Counted from the first letter of the stretch, positions 36,864 through 47,098 are shown. The stretch is DNA of 64,000 nt from an uncultured Francisella sp. (GCA_943913655.1 CALTZA010000003.1:105861-169860); one strand, 5' to 3'. The notes: a model not told the origin generated them from the letters alone. Program-made: numbers and translations.

Positions 36864-37730
36864 TTAGACTGCCTCTTGACTACGATTAAGCAATAAAGAC
36901 AAGATAGCAAAAAGTGAACGGCGCATCTCACGTCGATCAATAATCTGATCCAAAGCTCCTTTACTCAACAGAAATTCAGAGCGTTGAAATCCCTCTGGTA
37001 AAGTTTCTCTCACCGTTTGCTCAATCACACGTGGTCCAGCAAAGCCAATTAAAGCACCTGGCTCTGCAACCACAATATCACCCAAAAAAGCAAAACTCGC
37101 TGATACTCCACCCATGGTTGGATTGGTTAATACGCAAATAAAAGGTGTTTCCTTGCGATCTAGTTCATGCAATACCGCAGAAGTCTTGGCCATTTGCATA
37201 AGCGATGTGAGGCCTTCCTGCATCCGCGCACCACCTGAAGCAGTAAAACAGACAAAAGGGGCCTTCATGGCTTTGGCTTCATATACAGCACGTACGAATT
37301 TTTCTCCCACCACAGAACCCATTGATCCACCAATAAAATTAAACTCAAACACTGCCACCACAACTGGCATTGCAAATAAGAGACCTTTACCAATAACCAA
37401 GGCATCTTCTTCACCACTTTGTTTATGCGCTGTGCGCAAACGCTCGCGATATTTCCTAGTATCTCTAAATCTAAGAAAATCCACCGCTTGCAAGCGCGGA
37501 CTTAATTCTTCAAATGACCCTTCATCAAGAAAAACATCCAGTCGATTTCTCGCCGGCATATAATGATGATAATGACATTTTGGACATACTTGTAAATTTT
37601 TCAATAAATCAATAGTGTAAATTGGTGTTGCGCAAGAAGGGCACTTCACCCATAAACCATCGGGAATTGGTGATTGCGGCTTACTTATTTTTTTTATTTT
37701 AGGAGGTAATATTTTATCTAACCAAGACAT
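36864..37730 (-). CDS. accD: Acetyl-CoA carboxylase carboxyltransferase subunit beta
   Basis: 288 residues. The N-terminal four-Cys zinc ribbon (CPSCATPIYTIDLL then VCPKCHYHHYMP) sits at about residues 30-62. The crotonase-like carboxyltransferase domain carries FNFIGGSMGSVVGEKFVRA, TASGGARMQEGLTSLMQM, CVLTNPTMGGVSASFAFLGD and the GFAGPRVIEQTVRETLPEGF tail. With AccA it forms malonyl-CoA for fatty acids. It lies seven bases after the trpA pseudogene, the ancestral trpFBA-accD order. folC, a frequent downstream neighbour, is absent. Confidence 0.96.
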   Translation of the reverse strand: MSWLDKILPPKIKKISKPQSPIPDGLWVKCPSCATPIYTIDLLKNLQVCPKCHYHHYMPARNRLDVFLDEGSFEELSPRLQAVDFLRFRDTRKYRERLRTAHKQSGEEDALVIGKGLLFAMPVVVAVFEFNFIGGSMGSVVGEKFVRAVYEAKAMKAPFVCFTASGGARMQEGLTSLMQMAKTSAVLHELDRKETPFICVLTNPTMGGVSASFAFLGDIVVAEPGALIGFAGPRVIEQTVRETLPEGFQRSEFLLSKGALDQIIDRREMRRSLFAILSLLLNRSQEAV

Positions 37731-37737
37731 TTCCTAT

Positions 37738-38521
37738 CTATACTCCAAAATTGCTTGTTTTAAATCTTTAGTAAAAACTCCACCCGCTGTAATTGGCCCG
37801 ATCTACCAGCAGCGATCTCTTCTACCAGCTGACTACCAACAACAACTGCGTCAGCTAATTTAGCTAGCCATATCAAGTATTTTAATACCAAATCCAACCG
37901 CCACTGGCAATGAGCTTACGCTTTTTATATCATCTACATGTCCTGCAACGTCGGTTAAATTAAATCGCATTCGTACTAATCGCTCCTTTTTAGTGTACAT
38001 AATACAAAAATCCTTGTGCGCCGAGCGGCGATCATTTTAACACGGTCAACTAACGTAGTTGCAGCAATGAGATAAATCCATTGAATACTCCATGTTAGAT
38101 AGCTCAGTGCGTAAGTTAGGCAAATTTTCAGGCGGAGAATCAACAATCACACAGCATCCATTCCTCTTGCCTGGGCTACTCTTTGCGCAAACATCATTTC
38201 ATCTAAGCGCATGATTCGGTTCAAATATCCCATTCAACACCTCTGGTGTTTCTGTTTGACACTGACGAAATTTATGTACCAAATGCAACACATCAAGCAA
38301 AGTAGTTCCTTGGCGCACAGAGCGTGCGCTAGCTACGTGAATAAGCATTGGTTCAGAAAACAGGGAAAACCCACTTTAAAAATATCTGCACCGGCACAAA
38401 CCAGTTGATCCATCAATACCAAACTCGTATTTAAATTAGGATTGCCTGCCATCAAGTAGGTGAATGCTTTTTCTTAGCGTTTTGCTAAATTAGAAAAAAG
38501 TCTCTCTATACATTTACTCAT
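37738..38521 (-). pseudogene. trpA: trpA remnant (tryptophan synthase alpha chain)
   Basis: Starts at ATG 38521 (MSKCIERLFSNLAKR, then a stop). Readable TrpA blocks in changing frames are FTYLMAGNPNLNTSLVLMDQ, LVCAGADIFKVGFP, MGYLNRIMRLDEMMFAQRVA, LPVAVGFGIKILD, KLADAVVVGSQLVEEIAAG and the end AGGVFTKDLKQAILEY. Stops, frameshifts and a deletion in the middle (the LPPEE and FLSPTT loop region is gone) inactivate it. The stop at 37738 is seven bases before accD. Confidence 0.9.
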
Positions 38522-38536
38522 CAGTGCTCCTCTTTT

Positions 38537-39482
38537 TTACTCTAGGTAAGTCACCACACTTTCCAAATCTTTATCACCGCGACCAGAAAGATTCACAAAA
38601 AATATTTCGTCCGCGCTCATATGTAGTGCATGAGTAATTGCCTACGCTAACGTATGACTACTTTACCAAAGCAGGGATAATCCCTTCTTTTTGACTCAAC
38701 AAACAGAATGTTGCCATTGCTTCTTCATCATCCACCGTCTCATAATGCACCCGTTTTATTTCATGCAATAAACAATGTTCAGAGGACCCACAGCTTGATA
38801 ATCAAGACCGGCTGAAATGAAGTGAGTATCTATAATCTGACCATTACTATCTTGTAAGAGAAAAGTTTTGGCTCCATACAATACTCTCCAATAGGGCTAC
38901 GAGAACTGATCGTGGCAATATGTTGTTGACTATGCAATCCTAGATCAGCGGCCTCTACACCAATCATTCGCACTTTTTCATCTGCAATGAAATCATAAAA
39001 AACCCACTGCATTAGATCCTTCGTCCACACAAGCCACCAAATATATGGCAACCGATCGGTCACTTTAAGATCTGCTCTTTTGCTTCTTTACCGATAATGC
39101 GTTGAAATTCGTATACTATCTGTGGATAGGGATGAGGCCCAGCGACCGTACCTACCACGCAAAAAATTATCAATCGTGCATCGCTTCATTCATTGCATCC
39201 TTTATAAAGTACAAGTACCCTCTCTTTTACTGTCCGTACTTGTGCACTTAAACCATATACGCTTAACATTGGGCATTTGACAATGCACATCCATCCCGTT
39301 CCCCCATAAACACCACACACTCTAAACCGAAATGAGTAGCCAACAATCGTAGTGGCCACACCATGTTGACCCGCATCTGTTTCAGCAATAATACGCTTCT
39401 TAGCCATGCGCTTAGCAAGAAACACTTGTTGTCCCAACATGTTATTTATTTATGGGCCCCTGTGTGATTTAAATCTTCTCTC
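38537..39482 (-). pseudogene. trpB: trpB remnant (tryptophan synthase beta chain), N-terminus deleted
   Basis: The sequence begins at REDLNHTGAHK, about 80 residues into a normal TrpB, then an insertion disrupts the frame after the PLP-lysine region. LGQQVFLAKRMAKKRIIAET plus AGQHGVAT follows. Further downstream, frames drift and the end reads THALHMSADEIFFVNLSGRG and DKDLESVVTYLE. It is fused upstream to the trpF C-terminus, showing a deletion of the trpF-trpB junction. Confidence 0.9.
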
Positions 39483-39948
39483 CACGCCACTGGATATATA
39501 TTAAGCATCTCTGTTTGCTTGATCACCTCCCTGATATTCTCCGAATTAAGGCTACCAACTAATATCTAAGGGCGATTAATATGTCTAGGAATGAGTGAAT
39601 CAAAGTGCGCCCCGTCGTACCTCCGTGCTCTGTTGATGCAGAAGCATCATATAACAAAGCATTGGCACCAACTATGAAATGTTCGAGCTATTTTTTCAAT
39701 ATCTTTCCCTACTCGCATTAAAACGGATTTAATTAAGGACGGCCAAATTGATAACAAAAACGCTCCATCTCCTCTCCATGAAACTGTAATACATGTACCG
39801 GAGTAATCTGCATTATTTTTTCTACCTCCCTTGCTGATGCATTGACAAACAGTTCTACCTTCAAAAGCATGAACCCTTGGGTTTAATACCATAAAGCGTC
39901 TTGCAAGCGAGTAATGCCACATATTTTAACTTTGCCGTGTAAATTCAT
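39483..39948 (-). pseudogene. trpF: trpF remnant (phosphoribosylanthranilate isomerase)
   Basis: Starts at ATG 39948 inside the truA end: MNLHGKVKICGITRLQDALW, then a stop and a deletion removing the A-G-A-D-A-LGF region. After that come KVELFVNASAREVEKIM and a VHVLQFHGEEMERFCYQFGR-like block in another frame. The C-terminal LVGSLNSENIREVIKQT matches the GGLNPENV..AI end of TrpF and runs straight into trpB sequence. Confidence 0.88.
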
Positions 39949-40738
39949 GATCTCCCCAAAAAGCGCTTGAAATAATGGTGGTCTGTAAGTTAAATTGTGG
40001 CGGGTAATGTGCACCTAAAAAGTATAGTCCTTTTGCACTAAAGGTAGGCGGCGCCATCTGACGGTTCTTGCTTGCTAATAATTTTGCTAGGTCTGATACA
40101 CTGAGGTGACCACGCCCCACTCCGACTAGTGCTGCGACTATATTTCTCACCATGTGATGTAAAAATCCATCGGCAATAAAATCAAAGGCGATCATATCAT
40201 CAGTCCGATATACCTGGGCATGCATTAATCGTTTAATAGGTGACCTGGCTTGGCAATAAGGTGAACGAAAACTAGAAAAATCATGTTCTCCTATCAATAA
40301 GTGTGCTGCTTGCTGCATTTTTTCCACTACTAAAGGATAAAACACCCAAGTTACGCTATCACGTCGCATTACTGGGCGCTGGCGAGCACTGTAAAGAAGA
40401 TAACGATAAGCGCGAGAGAGCGCAGAAAAACGTGCATGAAAATCAGCTGGAGCAATTTGTGCGTTGCGCACCGCAATATCGCGAGGCAAATAGCAGTTCA
40501 CTCCCCTCACCCATGCTGATAAAGGTCGTTTGGCACTGGTATCAAAATGGATCGTTTGACGCAGGGCATGTACTCCTTTATCAGTACGTCCACAGGCTAC
40601 TAATTGCACCTTATGTAATGCAATTTTTTCTATCGCTTGTTGCATAATGCTTTCTACAGTAGCTATTTCCCCAGATTGCTTTTGCCAACCGTGGTAGAAA
40701 GAGCCATCGTAAGCACAGGTGATTACTATTCTTTCCAT
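39926..40738 (-). CDS. truA: tRNA pseudouridine(38-40) synthase
   Basis: About 270 residues. It isomerises uridines 38-40 in the tRNA anticodon stem. ITCAYDGSFYHGWQKQSG opens the domain. The catalytic Asp lies in ACGRTDKGVHALRQ, and DFSSFRSPYCQARSPIKRLM plus FLHHMVRNIVAALVGVGRG form the conserved second half. I start at the ATG at 40738 (MERIVITCAYDG), the alignable start, instead of the ATG seven codons upstream. Its 3' end overlaps the trpF start by 23 bases, the usual truA-trpF coupling. Confidence 0.95.
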   Translation of the reverse strand: MERIVITCAYDGSFYHGWQKQSGEIATVESIMQQAIEKIALHKVQLVACGRTDKGVHALRQTIHFDTSAKRPLSAWVRGVNCYLPRDIAVRNAQIAPADFHARFSALSRAYRYLLYSARQRPVMRRDSVTWVFYPLVVEKMQQAAHLLIGEHDFSSFRSPYCQARSPIKRLMHAQVYRTDDMIAFDFIADGFLHHMVRNIVAALVGVGRGHLSVSDLAKLLASKNRQMAPPTFSAKGLYFLGAHYPPQFNLQTTIISSAFWGDHEFTRQS

Positions 40739-40839
40739 TATCATCATTATACAGGCCAAGCCTTAAAACATATGACACTCTAGTAGGGAAAAACAAAAAA
40801 CTGCTAAAATAATAAGTTATATTCTGTTAGCTTTTAACC

Positions 40840-41772
40840 ATGCACGTTTATTTTGGACTGGACAATGCGCTTTATCAATCTTCGCCTTCGGCCGTGACCA
40901 TTGGCAACTTTGATGGCGTACATCGTGGGCACCTTAAATTACTATATTCACTAAAAAGAGAAGCAGAGCAACAAAAACTTGTTTCCGTTGTCATGACCTT
41001 TGAACCGTTGCCTAAAGAATTCTTTGCCAGCCGTGCACAAAAACATATGCCCATTCGCATCAATCCATTAGCAGATAAATTGGCTGCATTGGAGCATTTG
41101 GGTATGGTTGATCGCGTTATCATTGTGCCTTTTAATGAAGCTTTATCCAACATCAGCGCATATGACTTTACGAAACAAGTTTTGATCGAACGATTGAATA
41201 CCCGTGCTTTGGTGATCGGCAATGATTTTCACTTCGGTAGGGACAGACAGGGAGATTGTGGATACCTTTCTGGCTTTTCTGAGTTTAAAACTGTGCATGT
41301 TCCTGCTGTCATGGAGCAAGGACAACGTATTTCAAGTTCCGCTGTACGTGATGCACTTCTTGCTTCTGATTTCAAACAGGTAGAAGTGTTATTAGGGAGG
41401 CCTTACACCATTAGTGGCACTGTCAAGCACGGTCTTAAGCTAGGTCGCCAGCTAGGGTATCCAACAGCCAATATCAATATTCAACAACATCATTTTGCCT
41501 TGCACGGCATTTATATTGTTGATGTCAAAGGATGTTTTGGCAAAAAAAGAGGGGTAGCGAGTTTTGGTACCAATCCCACAATCAGTGTGGATCCACAAAT
41601 CAAATTCGAAGTACATATTCTCGATTTTGATCAAGATATTTATGGAGACATGTTGGAAGTGACTTTTCAAAGCAAAATCAGAGAAGAAGCTAAATTTACC
41701 AGTCTAAGTGCCTTAAAAGAAGAAATTGCTAAGGATATTAAAACAGCTAAACAATGGCATAATCATAAATAG
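40840..41772 (+). CDS. ribF: Bifunctional riboflavin kinase/FAD synthetase
   Basis: 310 residues. The N-terminal FAD synthetase (nucleotidyltransferase) domain has VTIGNFDGVHRGHLKLL near 20-36, VIGNDFHFGRDRQGD near 127 and ISSSAVRDALLASDFK near 167. The C-terminal riboflavin kinase domain starts near 185 with YTISGTVKHGLKLGRQLGYP then TANI, and SFGTNPTISVDPQIKFEVHI. It phosphorylates riboflavin to FMN and adenylates it to FAD. It precedes ileS by about 50 bases in the classical ribF-ileS-lspA-ispH order; rpsT and murJ are not present. Confidence 0.96.
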   Translation: MHVYFGLDNALYQSSPSAVTIGNFDGVHRGHLKLLYSLKREAEQQKLVSVVMTFEPLPKEFFASRAQKHMPIRINPLADKLAALEHLGMVDRVIIVPFNEALSNISAYDFTKQVLIERLNTRALVIGNDFHFGRDRQGDCGYLSGFSEFKTVHVPAVMEQGQRISSSAVRDALLASDFKQVEVLLGRPYTISGTVKHGLKLGRQLGYPTANINIQQHHFALHGIYIVDVKGCFGKKRGVASFGTNPTISVDPQIKFEVHILDFDQDIYGDMLEVTFQSKIREEAKFTSLSALKEEIAKDIKTAKQWHNHK

Positions 41773-41825
41773 AAAGCAACCAGTTTGCTTTAATTAGCAC
41801 AACGCACTTTAGTGAAGGATTTCAT

Positions 41826-44606
41826 GTGGACTATCGCAATACGCTTAATTTATTAAATACTTCTTTTCCCATGCGTGCAAATCTATCGAAGAGAGAGCCA
41901 CAATGGGTCAAGCAATGGCAAAAACATAATCTTTATGCGCGTTTACGTGCCATATGTAAAGGACGTCCGCTATTTATCTTGCATGATGGTCCCCCTTATG
42001 CTAATGGAGAATTACATGCAGGGCATGCTGTCAATAAAGTATTAAAAGACCTCGTCATACGTAGTAAAACCTGGATGGGATTTGATGCTCCTTACGTTCC
42101 CGGTTGGGATTGTCATGGGCTGCCCATCGAAATCATGGTAGAAAAACAAAATGGAAAACATTTACCCGCCAAAGAGTTTCGTCAATTATGTCGTCAATAC
42201 GCAAAGACACAGGTAGATCGTCAGAGCGAAGGCTTTAAACGTATGGGGGTCATTGGTGATTGGCAACATCCTTACCTCACCATGGATTACATGATCGAAG
42301 CCAATATCGTGCGTTATCTTGCTTTACTTGTTAAAGCGGGTCTTATTATTAAAGGCCAAAAACCAATCCATTATTGTATACAATGTGCTTCTGCTCTGGC
42401 AGAAGCAGAGATCGAATATAAAGACAAACAATCAGATGCCATTGATGTGGCTTTTTCACTAGTTGACAATCATGCACTGACCAAGCGCTTTAAAACAACA
42501 GATATAGCCGATATACCTGTACCGATTAAAGCAGTAATCTGGACTACGACACCGTGGACTTTGCCTGCCAATCAAGCAGTAAGCGTGCACCCTGATTTTA
42601 ACTATGTTTTGATCAAAACCGATGCAGGTTACTTATTAATGGAGGAAACACTAAATGAAGCCAATCTAACCAAATACCAAATCAAAGCGCAATGCATTGT
42701 AGCTAGGATAAAGGGTAAAAGCTTAGAGGGGATCTTGTTACAGCATCCTTTTTTATCACGACAGGTCCCTTTATTACCAGGAAAACATGTAACCCGCGAC
42801 GCTGGTACTGGACTAGTTCATACCGCTCCTGCTCATGGATTGGAAGATTTTCAGATAGGACGTATGTTTGACCTTCCTTCTGAAACACCAGTACAAAAAA
42901 ATGGTAAATTCATTGACAAAACGCCTCTAGTGGGTGGCCTAAGTATTTGGGCATCAAACCCAATCATTATTGAAGCTCTCAAAAAAAACGGTTGTTTACT
43001 GCATCATGAGCAAATAGTGCATAGTTATCCGCACTGTTGGCGCCATAAAACACCCACTATTTTTTTGTCTACCTCACAATGGTTTATTGCTATTGATCAA
43101 GCGCGAGATAATACTCCTTCCTTGAAAGAGATCAGTATACAAGCAACTGCCCAGACAGAATTTTTTCCAGCTTGGTCGGTAAATCGTTTGCGTTCAATGC
43201 TGGAAAATCGTCCAGATTGGTGCATCTCTCGTCAACGTAATTGGGGGGTTCCTTTACCTTTTTTTATTCACCAAAAGAGTGGGGAGCTACATCCCCAAAC
43301 AGCTGACTATCTTGAAGAAATTGCTAGACGCATAGAAAAGCAAGGAGTAGAAGCCTGGTTTAATTTGGATAAACAAGAATTTTTAAGCGCAGAAGAAGCA
43401 ACACAATATAACAAATCAACAGATGTATTAGATGTCTGGTTTGATTCCGGTACCACCCACTATTCTGTTTTGCGTCAACGCTTGGGGCTAAAACCACCAG
43501 TTGATATCTATCTTGAAGGCAGTGATCAACACCGCGGTTGGTTTCAATCTTCACTACTGACAAGCTGTGCAGTCTATGGCCAAGCTCCTTTTCGACAAAT
43601 TTTTACGCATGGTTTTACCGTAGATGAACAAGGACAAAAAATGTCCAAATCACTTGGCAATGTGATTGCTCCTGAAGCCATCTATCATCGTTACGGAGCT
43701 GATATCATGCGTCTTTGGATTGCCAGTACTGATACCTCTAACGAGATTGTCTTATCTGATTCGATTTTAAAACAAACAGCAGATCATTATCGTCGCATAC
43801 GCAATACTTTGCGTTTTTTATTAAGCAATCTCGCAGACTTTAAGCTATCAGAGGCAATTGCAATCGATCAGTTAATAGAAATCGATCAATATGCTTTATT
43901 GATAACCAAGCACCTTCAAGACAAAGTGTCTACACAATTTTATGCAAACTATCAATTTCATCATGCGAGCTACGCCTTAATTCAATTTTGTTCTGAAGAT
44001 CTAGGAGCATTTTACCTTGATATTTTAAAAGATCGTTTATATACCATGCCTGCTGCCAGTCGGGGGCGAAAGAGCGCCCAGACTGCCCTTTATCACTTAA
44101 CATGCGCATTTATTTTAATGATTTCACCTATTTTATGTTTTACAGGAGAAGAAGCATGGCAAGTATTGGTGAATGATACAGAAGATAGCCCTTTATTTCA
44201 TACCATGCATCGCTTCCCTGCACTAAAAGAGACGCAAGACTTTACAAATAAATGGCAAAACATCCGCACTGTTCGGGCTGAAGTAGTCAAAACTTTGGAG
44301 AATTTACGTCAAGCAGGGCATATTGGTTCCTCACTACAGGCCAGCGTAATCATTACAGCCCCACCTACTTTGGCAACCCAGTTACAGTCACTTGATACAG
44401 AACTAAAATTTGTTTTGCTAGTGTCACAAGCACAAGTAATCCAAGGGACTTCTCTACAGATAGAGGCGAAAGTTTCTGAAGGTAAAAAATGTGAGCGCTG
44501 TTGGCATTATTCAGTCACAGTAGGAAAAGATCCAGTACATTCTCAACTGTGTGCTCGTTGTATTACTAACTTAAATCAAGGAGGAGAAAATAGGCGTTTT
44601 GTTTAA
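41826..44606 (+). CDS. ileS: Isoleucine-tRNA ligase
   Basis: 926 residues, class Ia. The HIGH motif is HAGH at 64-67 (GPPYANGELHAGHAVNK) and the KMSKS motif is intact in GQKMSKSLGNVI near 600. The CP1 editing domain has VIWTTTPWTLPANQAVSV and TGLVHTAPAHGLEDF. The C-terminal zinc finger has CERCWHY and CARCITNL. The start is GTG at 41826 with AAGGA six bases upstream; the ATG two bases earlier is in another frame. Second gene of the ribF-ileS-lspA-ispH operon. Confidence 0.97.
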   Translation: MDYRNTLNLLNTSFPMRANLSKREPQWVKQWQKHNLYARLRAICKGRPLFILHDGPPYANGELHAGHAVNKVLKDLVIRSKTWMGFDAPYVPGWDCHGLPIEIMVEKQNGKHLPAKEFRQLCRQYAKTQVDRQSEGFKRMGVIGDWQHPYLTMDYMIEANIVRYLALLVKAGLIIKGQKPIHYCIQCASALAEAEIEYKDKQSDAIDVAFSLVDNHALTKRFKTTDIADIPVPIKAVIWTTTPWTLPANQAVSVHPDFNYVLIKTDAGYLLMEETLNEANLTKYQIKAQCIVARIKGKSLEGILLQHPFLSRQVPLLPGKHVTRDAGTGLVHTAPAHGLEDFQIGRMFDLPSETPVQKNGKFIDKTPLVGGLSIWASNPIIIEALKKNGCLLHHEQIVHSYPHCWRHKTPTIFLSTSQWFIAIDQARDNTPSLKEISIQATAQTEFFPAWSVNRLRSMLENRPDWCISRQRNWGVPLPFFIHQKSGELHPQTADYLEEIARRIEKQGVEAWFNLDKQEFLSAEEATQYNKSTDVLDVWFDSGTTHYSVLRQRLGLKPPVDIYLEGSDQHRGWFQSSLLTSCAVYGQAPFRQIFTHGFTVDEQGQKMSKSLGNVIAPEAIYHRYGADIMRLWIASTDTSNEIVLSDSILKQTADHYRRIRNTLRFLLSNLADFKLSEAIAIDQLIEIDQYALLITKHLQDKVSTQFYANYQFHHASYALIQFCSEDLGAFYLDILKDRLYTMPAASRGRKSAQTALYHLTCAFILMISPILCFTGEEAWQVLVNDTEDSPLFHTMHRFPALKETQDFTNKWQNIRTVRAEVVKTLENLRQAGHIGSSLQASVIITAPPTLATQLQSLDTELKFVLLVSQAQVIQGTSLQIEAKVSEGKKCERCWHYSVTVGKDPVHSQLCARCITNLNQGGENRRFV

Positions 44607-44624
44607 CTATTTTCACATCATCAT

Positions 44625-45113
44625 ATGCAGATAACCATCAAAAAAAATTGGCCTTATCTGGCTTTTATCTTAGTTTGTATTATGCTAGATCAATGCAGTA
44701 AGATTTGGTGCCAAGCTCATATTACCTATCAAGAAAGGCGCGTACTGATTCCTCATTTCCTTGATCTCACCCTGGTGTACAACAAAGGGGTTGCCTTTAG
44801 CTTATTTACGAATCAAGAACATCTCCTACCCTACTTTATTATGTTACTTGCAATTAACATCTGCGGTTATTTATTGCATAAAATACTACACAATACATTT
44901 AATTCTTTGCAGAAAATAGCCGGTAGCTTGATTATTAGCGGGGCAATTGGCAATATATTGGATCGTCTAATACAAGGGCAAGTTATTGACTTTATATTAG
45001 TTTATTATCGCTCTTTCTCTTGGCCTGTATTTAATATTGCTGATAGTCTCATCACCATAGGAGCTTTTCTTTTTATCTTAGAAAATTTGACCATACAAAG
45101 GCGAAGGTATTAA
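44625..45113 (+). CDS. lspA: Lipoprotein signal peptidase II
   Basis: 162 residues with four membrane helices. The catalytic aspartates lie in GAIGNILDRLIQGQVIDFIL and FNIADSLITIGAFLF. VYNKGVAFSLF is the conserved loop. It cleaves lipoprotein signal peptides after diacylglyceryl transfer, so it would process the predicted lipoproteins at 9634 and 14162. It lies 18 bases after ileS and abuts ispH without a gap. Confidence 0.96.
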   Translation: MQITIKKNWPYLAFILVCIMLDQCSKIWCQAHITYQERRVLIPHFLDLTLVYNKGVAFSLFTNQEHLLPYFIMLLAINICGYLLHKILHNTFNSLQKIAGSLIISGAIGNILDRLIQGQVIDFILVYYRSFSWPVFNIADSLITIGAFLFILENLTIQRRRY

Positions 45114-46094
45114 ATGACAATAACAAAAAAGCGCTTGATCTTGGCACAACCTCGTGGTTTTTGTGCTGGTGTGGATCGAGCTATTCAGATTGTGCAGCGA
45201 GCACTTACCATTTGGGGCCCTCCCATTTATGTACGCCATGAAGTGGTGCATAACAAATTTGTGGTTGATGACTTACGTGAGCAAGGGGTGATTTTTATTG
45301 AATCTCTTAATGACGTCCCAGAAGGTGCTACCCTTATTTATTCAGCACACGGTGTTTCACTTAAGATACAGCAAGAAGCACAACACCGGGGATTTAATAT
45401 ATTGGATGCTACTTGCCCACTGGTAACTAAAGTACATCGTGAAGTACAACGTCTTAACGTGCAAGGATATGTCATTATCATGATTGGTCATCGAGGGCAT
45501 CCTGAAGTAGAAGGTACCATGGGGCAAATTGATGATCGTATGTTTTTGGTGGAAAATTTGCAAGATGTTGCAGCATTAGAACTTAATGTCAATCAACCGC
45601 TTGCCTATGTCAGTCAAACTACTCTTTCGATGGATGAAACAAAGGGAATCATCCAGGCACTAAGAGCACGTTTTCCACATATCATTGGTCCCAATAAAGA
45701 CGACATCTGTTATGCCACTCAAAATAGACAAGAAGCAGTTAAACGCCTAAGTGATCATTGCGACGCCATTATTGTGGTAGGTTCTGCTAACAGTTCTAAT
45801 AGCAACCGCCTGCGTGAAGTTGCAGCCTTACGTCACGTCCCAGCTTATCAAGTGGATAATGCCTCTTTTATGCGTGAAGAGTGGTTTGATGATAAATACA
45901 ACGTGGGTCTAACTGCAGGGGCATCTGCGCCTGAAGTACTGATTCAACAAGTTATTTCTCAACTTGAGGCCTGGGGCTTTGAAGAAATAATCACCGATCA
46001 AGGTGCACAGGAACACATTATTTTTGTGTTACCCAAAAAGCTAAGAACTGAGCACACTCCTGAACCAGCTTCTTTAGCTAGTAAAATGTACTAA
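45114..46094 (+). CDS. ispH: 4-hydroxy-3-methylbut-2-enyl diphosphate reductase
   Basis: 326 residues, a [4Fe-4S] enzyme ending the MEP isoprenoid pathway (to IPP and DMAPP). The three cluster cysteines sit in RGFCAGVDRAI, DATCPLVTKVH and DDICYATQNRQ. VRHEVVHNKFVV, SAHGVS and TAGASAPE blocks are all present. The ATG at 45114 follows the lspA stop directly. It supplies precursors to ispA at 32673. Confidence 0.97.
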   Translation: MTITKKRLILAQPRGFCAGVDRAIQIVQRALTIWGPPIYVRHEVVHNKFVVDDLREQGVIFIESLNDVPEGATLIYSAHGVSLKIQQEAQHRGFNILDATCPLVTKVHREVQRLNVQGYVIIMIGHRGHPEVEGTMGQIDDRMFLVENLQDVAALELNVNQPLAYVSQTTLSMDETKGIIQALRARFPHIIGPNKDDICYATQNRQEAVKRLSDHCDAIIVVGSANSSNSNRLREVAALRHVPAYQVDNASFMREEWFDDKYNVGLTAGASAPEVLIQQVISQLEAWGFEEIITDQGAQEHIIFVLPKKLRTEHTPEPASLASKMY

Positions 46095-46158
46095 TGTAAA
46101 ACATCTTAAATCTTAAACAACTATAGCTATGTGCTATCATCTTTAAAACTGATAGCTC

Positions 46159-46188
46159 TTGACTCACCAATAAGTTTCTCAGTACAAT
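46159..46188 (+). promoter_or_regulatory. Probable sigma70 promoter of rplM-rpsI
   Basis: TTGACT at 46159-46164, an 18-base spacer and TACAAT at 46183-46188 lie 50 bases before the rplM start. Each hexamer differs from consensus at one position. Confidence 0.6.
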
Positions 46189-46237
46189 ATTAAGTTCTAG
46201 TTTATGATCATAATTATTATGTAACTTGGACGAAAGA

Positions 46238-46672
46238 ATGAAAACATATTCAGCCAAAGCCAGCGAAATTAAGCGCGATTGGTATGTCATTGATGCAAAG
46301 GAGCAGGTATTAGGTCGTCTTGCCACAGAGATTGCGCGGCGTTTGCGCGGCAAACATAAGCCACAATACACACCTCACATGGATTTGGGAGATCACGTTA
46401 TTGTGATTAATGCAGATAAAATTCGTGTCACTGGTAAGAAGCAAACCGATAAAGTTTATTATCGTCATAGTGGCTATCCAGGAGGAATTTATCAGCGCAC
46501 TTTTCAGGAATATCAGAACAAATTTCCTGGCCGAGTTTTAGAAATTGCAGTGAAGGGAATGCTTCCCAAAGGGCCTCTAGGCCATGCAATGCTCAAGAAG
46601 CTGAGAGTTTATGCAGGAGATACCCATAATCACGCTGCTCAGCAGCCCAAGTTGTTGGAGATTAAATCATGA
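46238..46672 (+). CDS. rplM: 50S ribosomal protein L13
   Basis: 144 residues from the ATG at 46238 (MKTYSAKASEIKRDWYVIDA), the conserved start; the longer frame from a TTG four codons upstream is not needed. LGRLATEIARRLRGKHKPQY, DLGDHVIVINADKIRVTGKK and the VKGMLPKGPLGHAMLKKLRV block identify L13, an early assembly protein of the large subunit. It overlaps rpsI by four bases. Confidence 0.98.
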   Translation: MKTYSAKASEIKRDWYVIDAKEQVLGRLATEIARRLRGKHKPQYTPHMDLGDHVIVINADKIRVTGKKQTDKVYYRHSGYPGGIYQRTFQEYQNKFPGRVLEIAVKGMLPKGPLGHAMLKKLRVYAGDTHNHAAQQPKLLEIKS

Positions 46673-47061
46673 ATGGTAAATATTATTACGGTACAGGTCG
46701 GCGTAAAAATTCAGTGGCTCGGGTATTTATGGAAAAAGGCAATGGGGAAATTACCATTAACGGTAGGTCTTTGGACACTTATTTAGCTAGAGAGACAGGC
46801 CGTATGATTGTCAAACAACCTTTGACTTTAACAGAAAATCTAACTAGTTTTAAGATCACGGTCAATGTTAAAGGAGGGGGTGAAGCGGGCCAATCAGGTG
46901 CCATTCGTCACGGTATCGCTCGCGCTTTGATCGACTATGATGAAACCTTAAAACCCGCTCTTTCCAAAGCTGGTTTTGTGACCAGAGATGCTCGCCAAGT
47001 AGAGCGTAAAAAGCCCGGGCTACATAAAGCTCGTCGCGCCAAGCAATTTTCTAAACGTTAA
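46669..47061 (+). CDS. rpsI: 30S ribosomal protein S9
   Basis: 130 residues. YYGTGRRKNSVARVFMEKGN starts the protein, and GGGEAGQSGAIRHGIARALI lies in the middle. The C-terminal KKPGLHKARRAKQFSKR tail, which reaches the P-site tRNA, is intact. It is the second gene of the rplM-rpsI operon, followed by a clear terminator. sspA, often next in gammaproteobacteria, is absent. Confidence 0.98.
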   Translation: MNGKYYYGTGRRKNSVARVFMEKGNGEITINGRSLDTYLARETGRMIVKQPLTLTENLTSFKITVNVKGGGEAGQSGAIRHGIARALIDYDETLKPALSKAGFVTRDARQVERKKPGLHKARRAKQFSKR

Positions 47062-47098
47062 TTTTCATTTTTTTCCTCTCTGAATTCTTAATTTTCAT

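Noticed and set aside
37114..37563. 149-codon open frame opposite accD
   Set aside because: Antisense shadow of a conserved gene.
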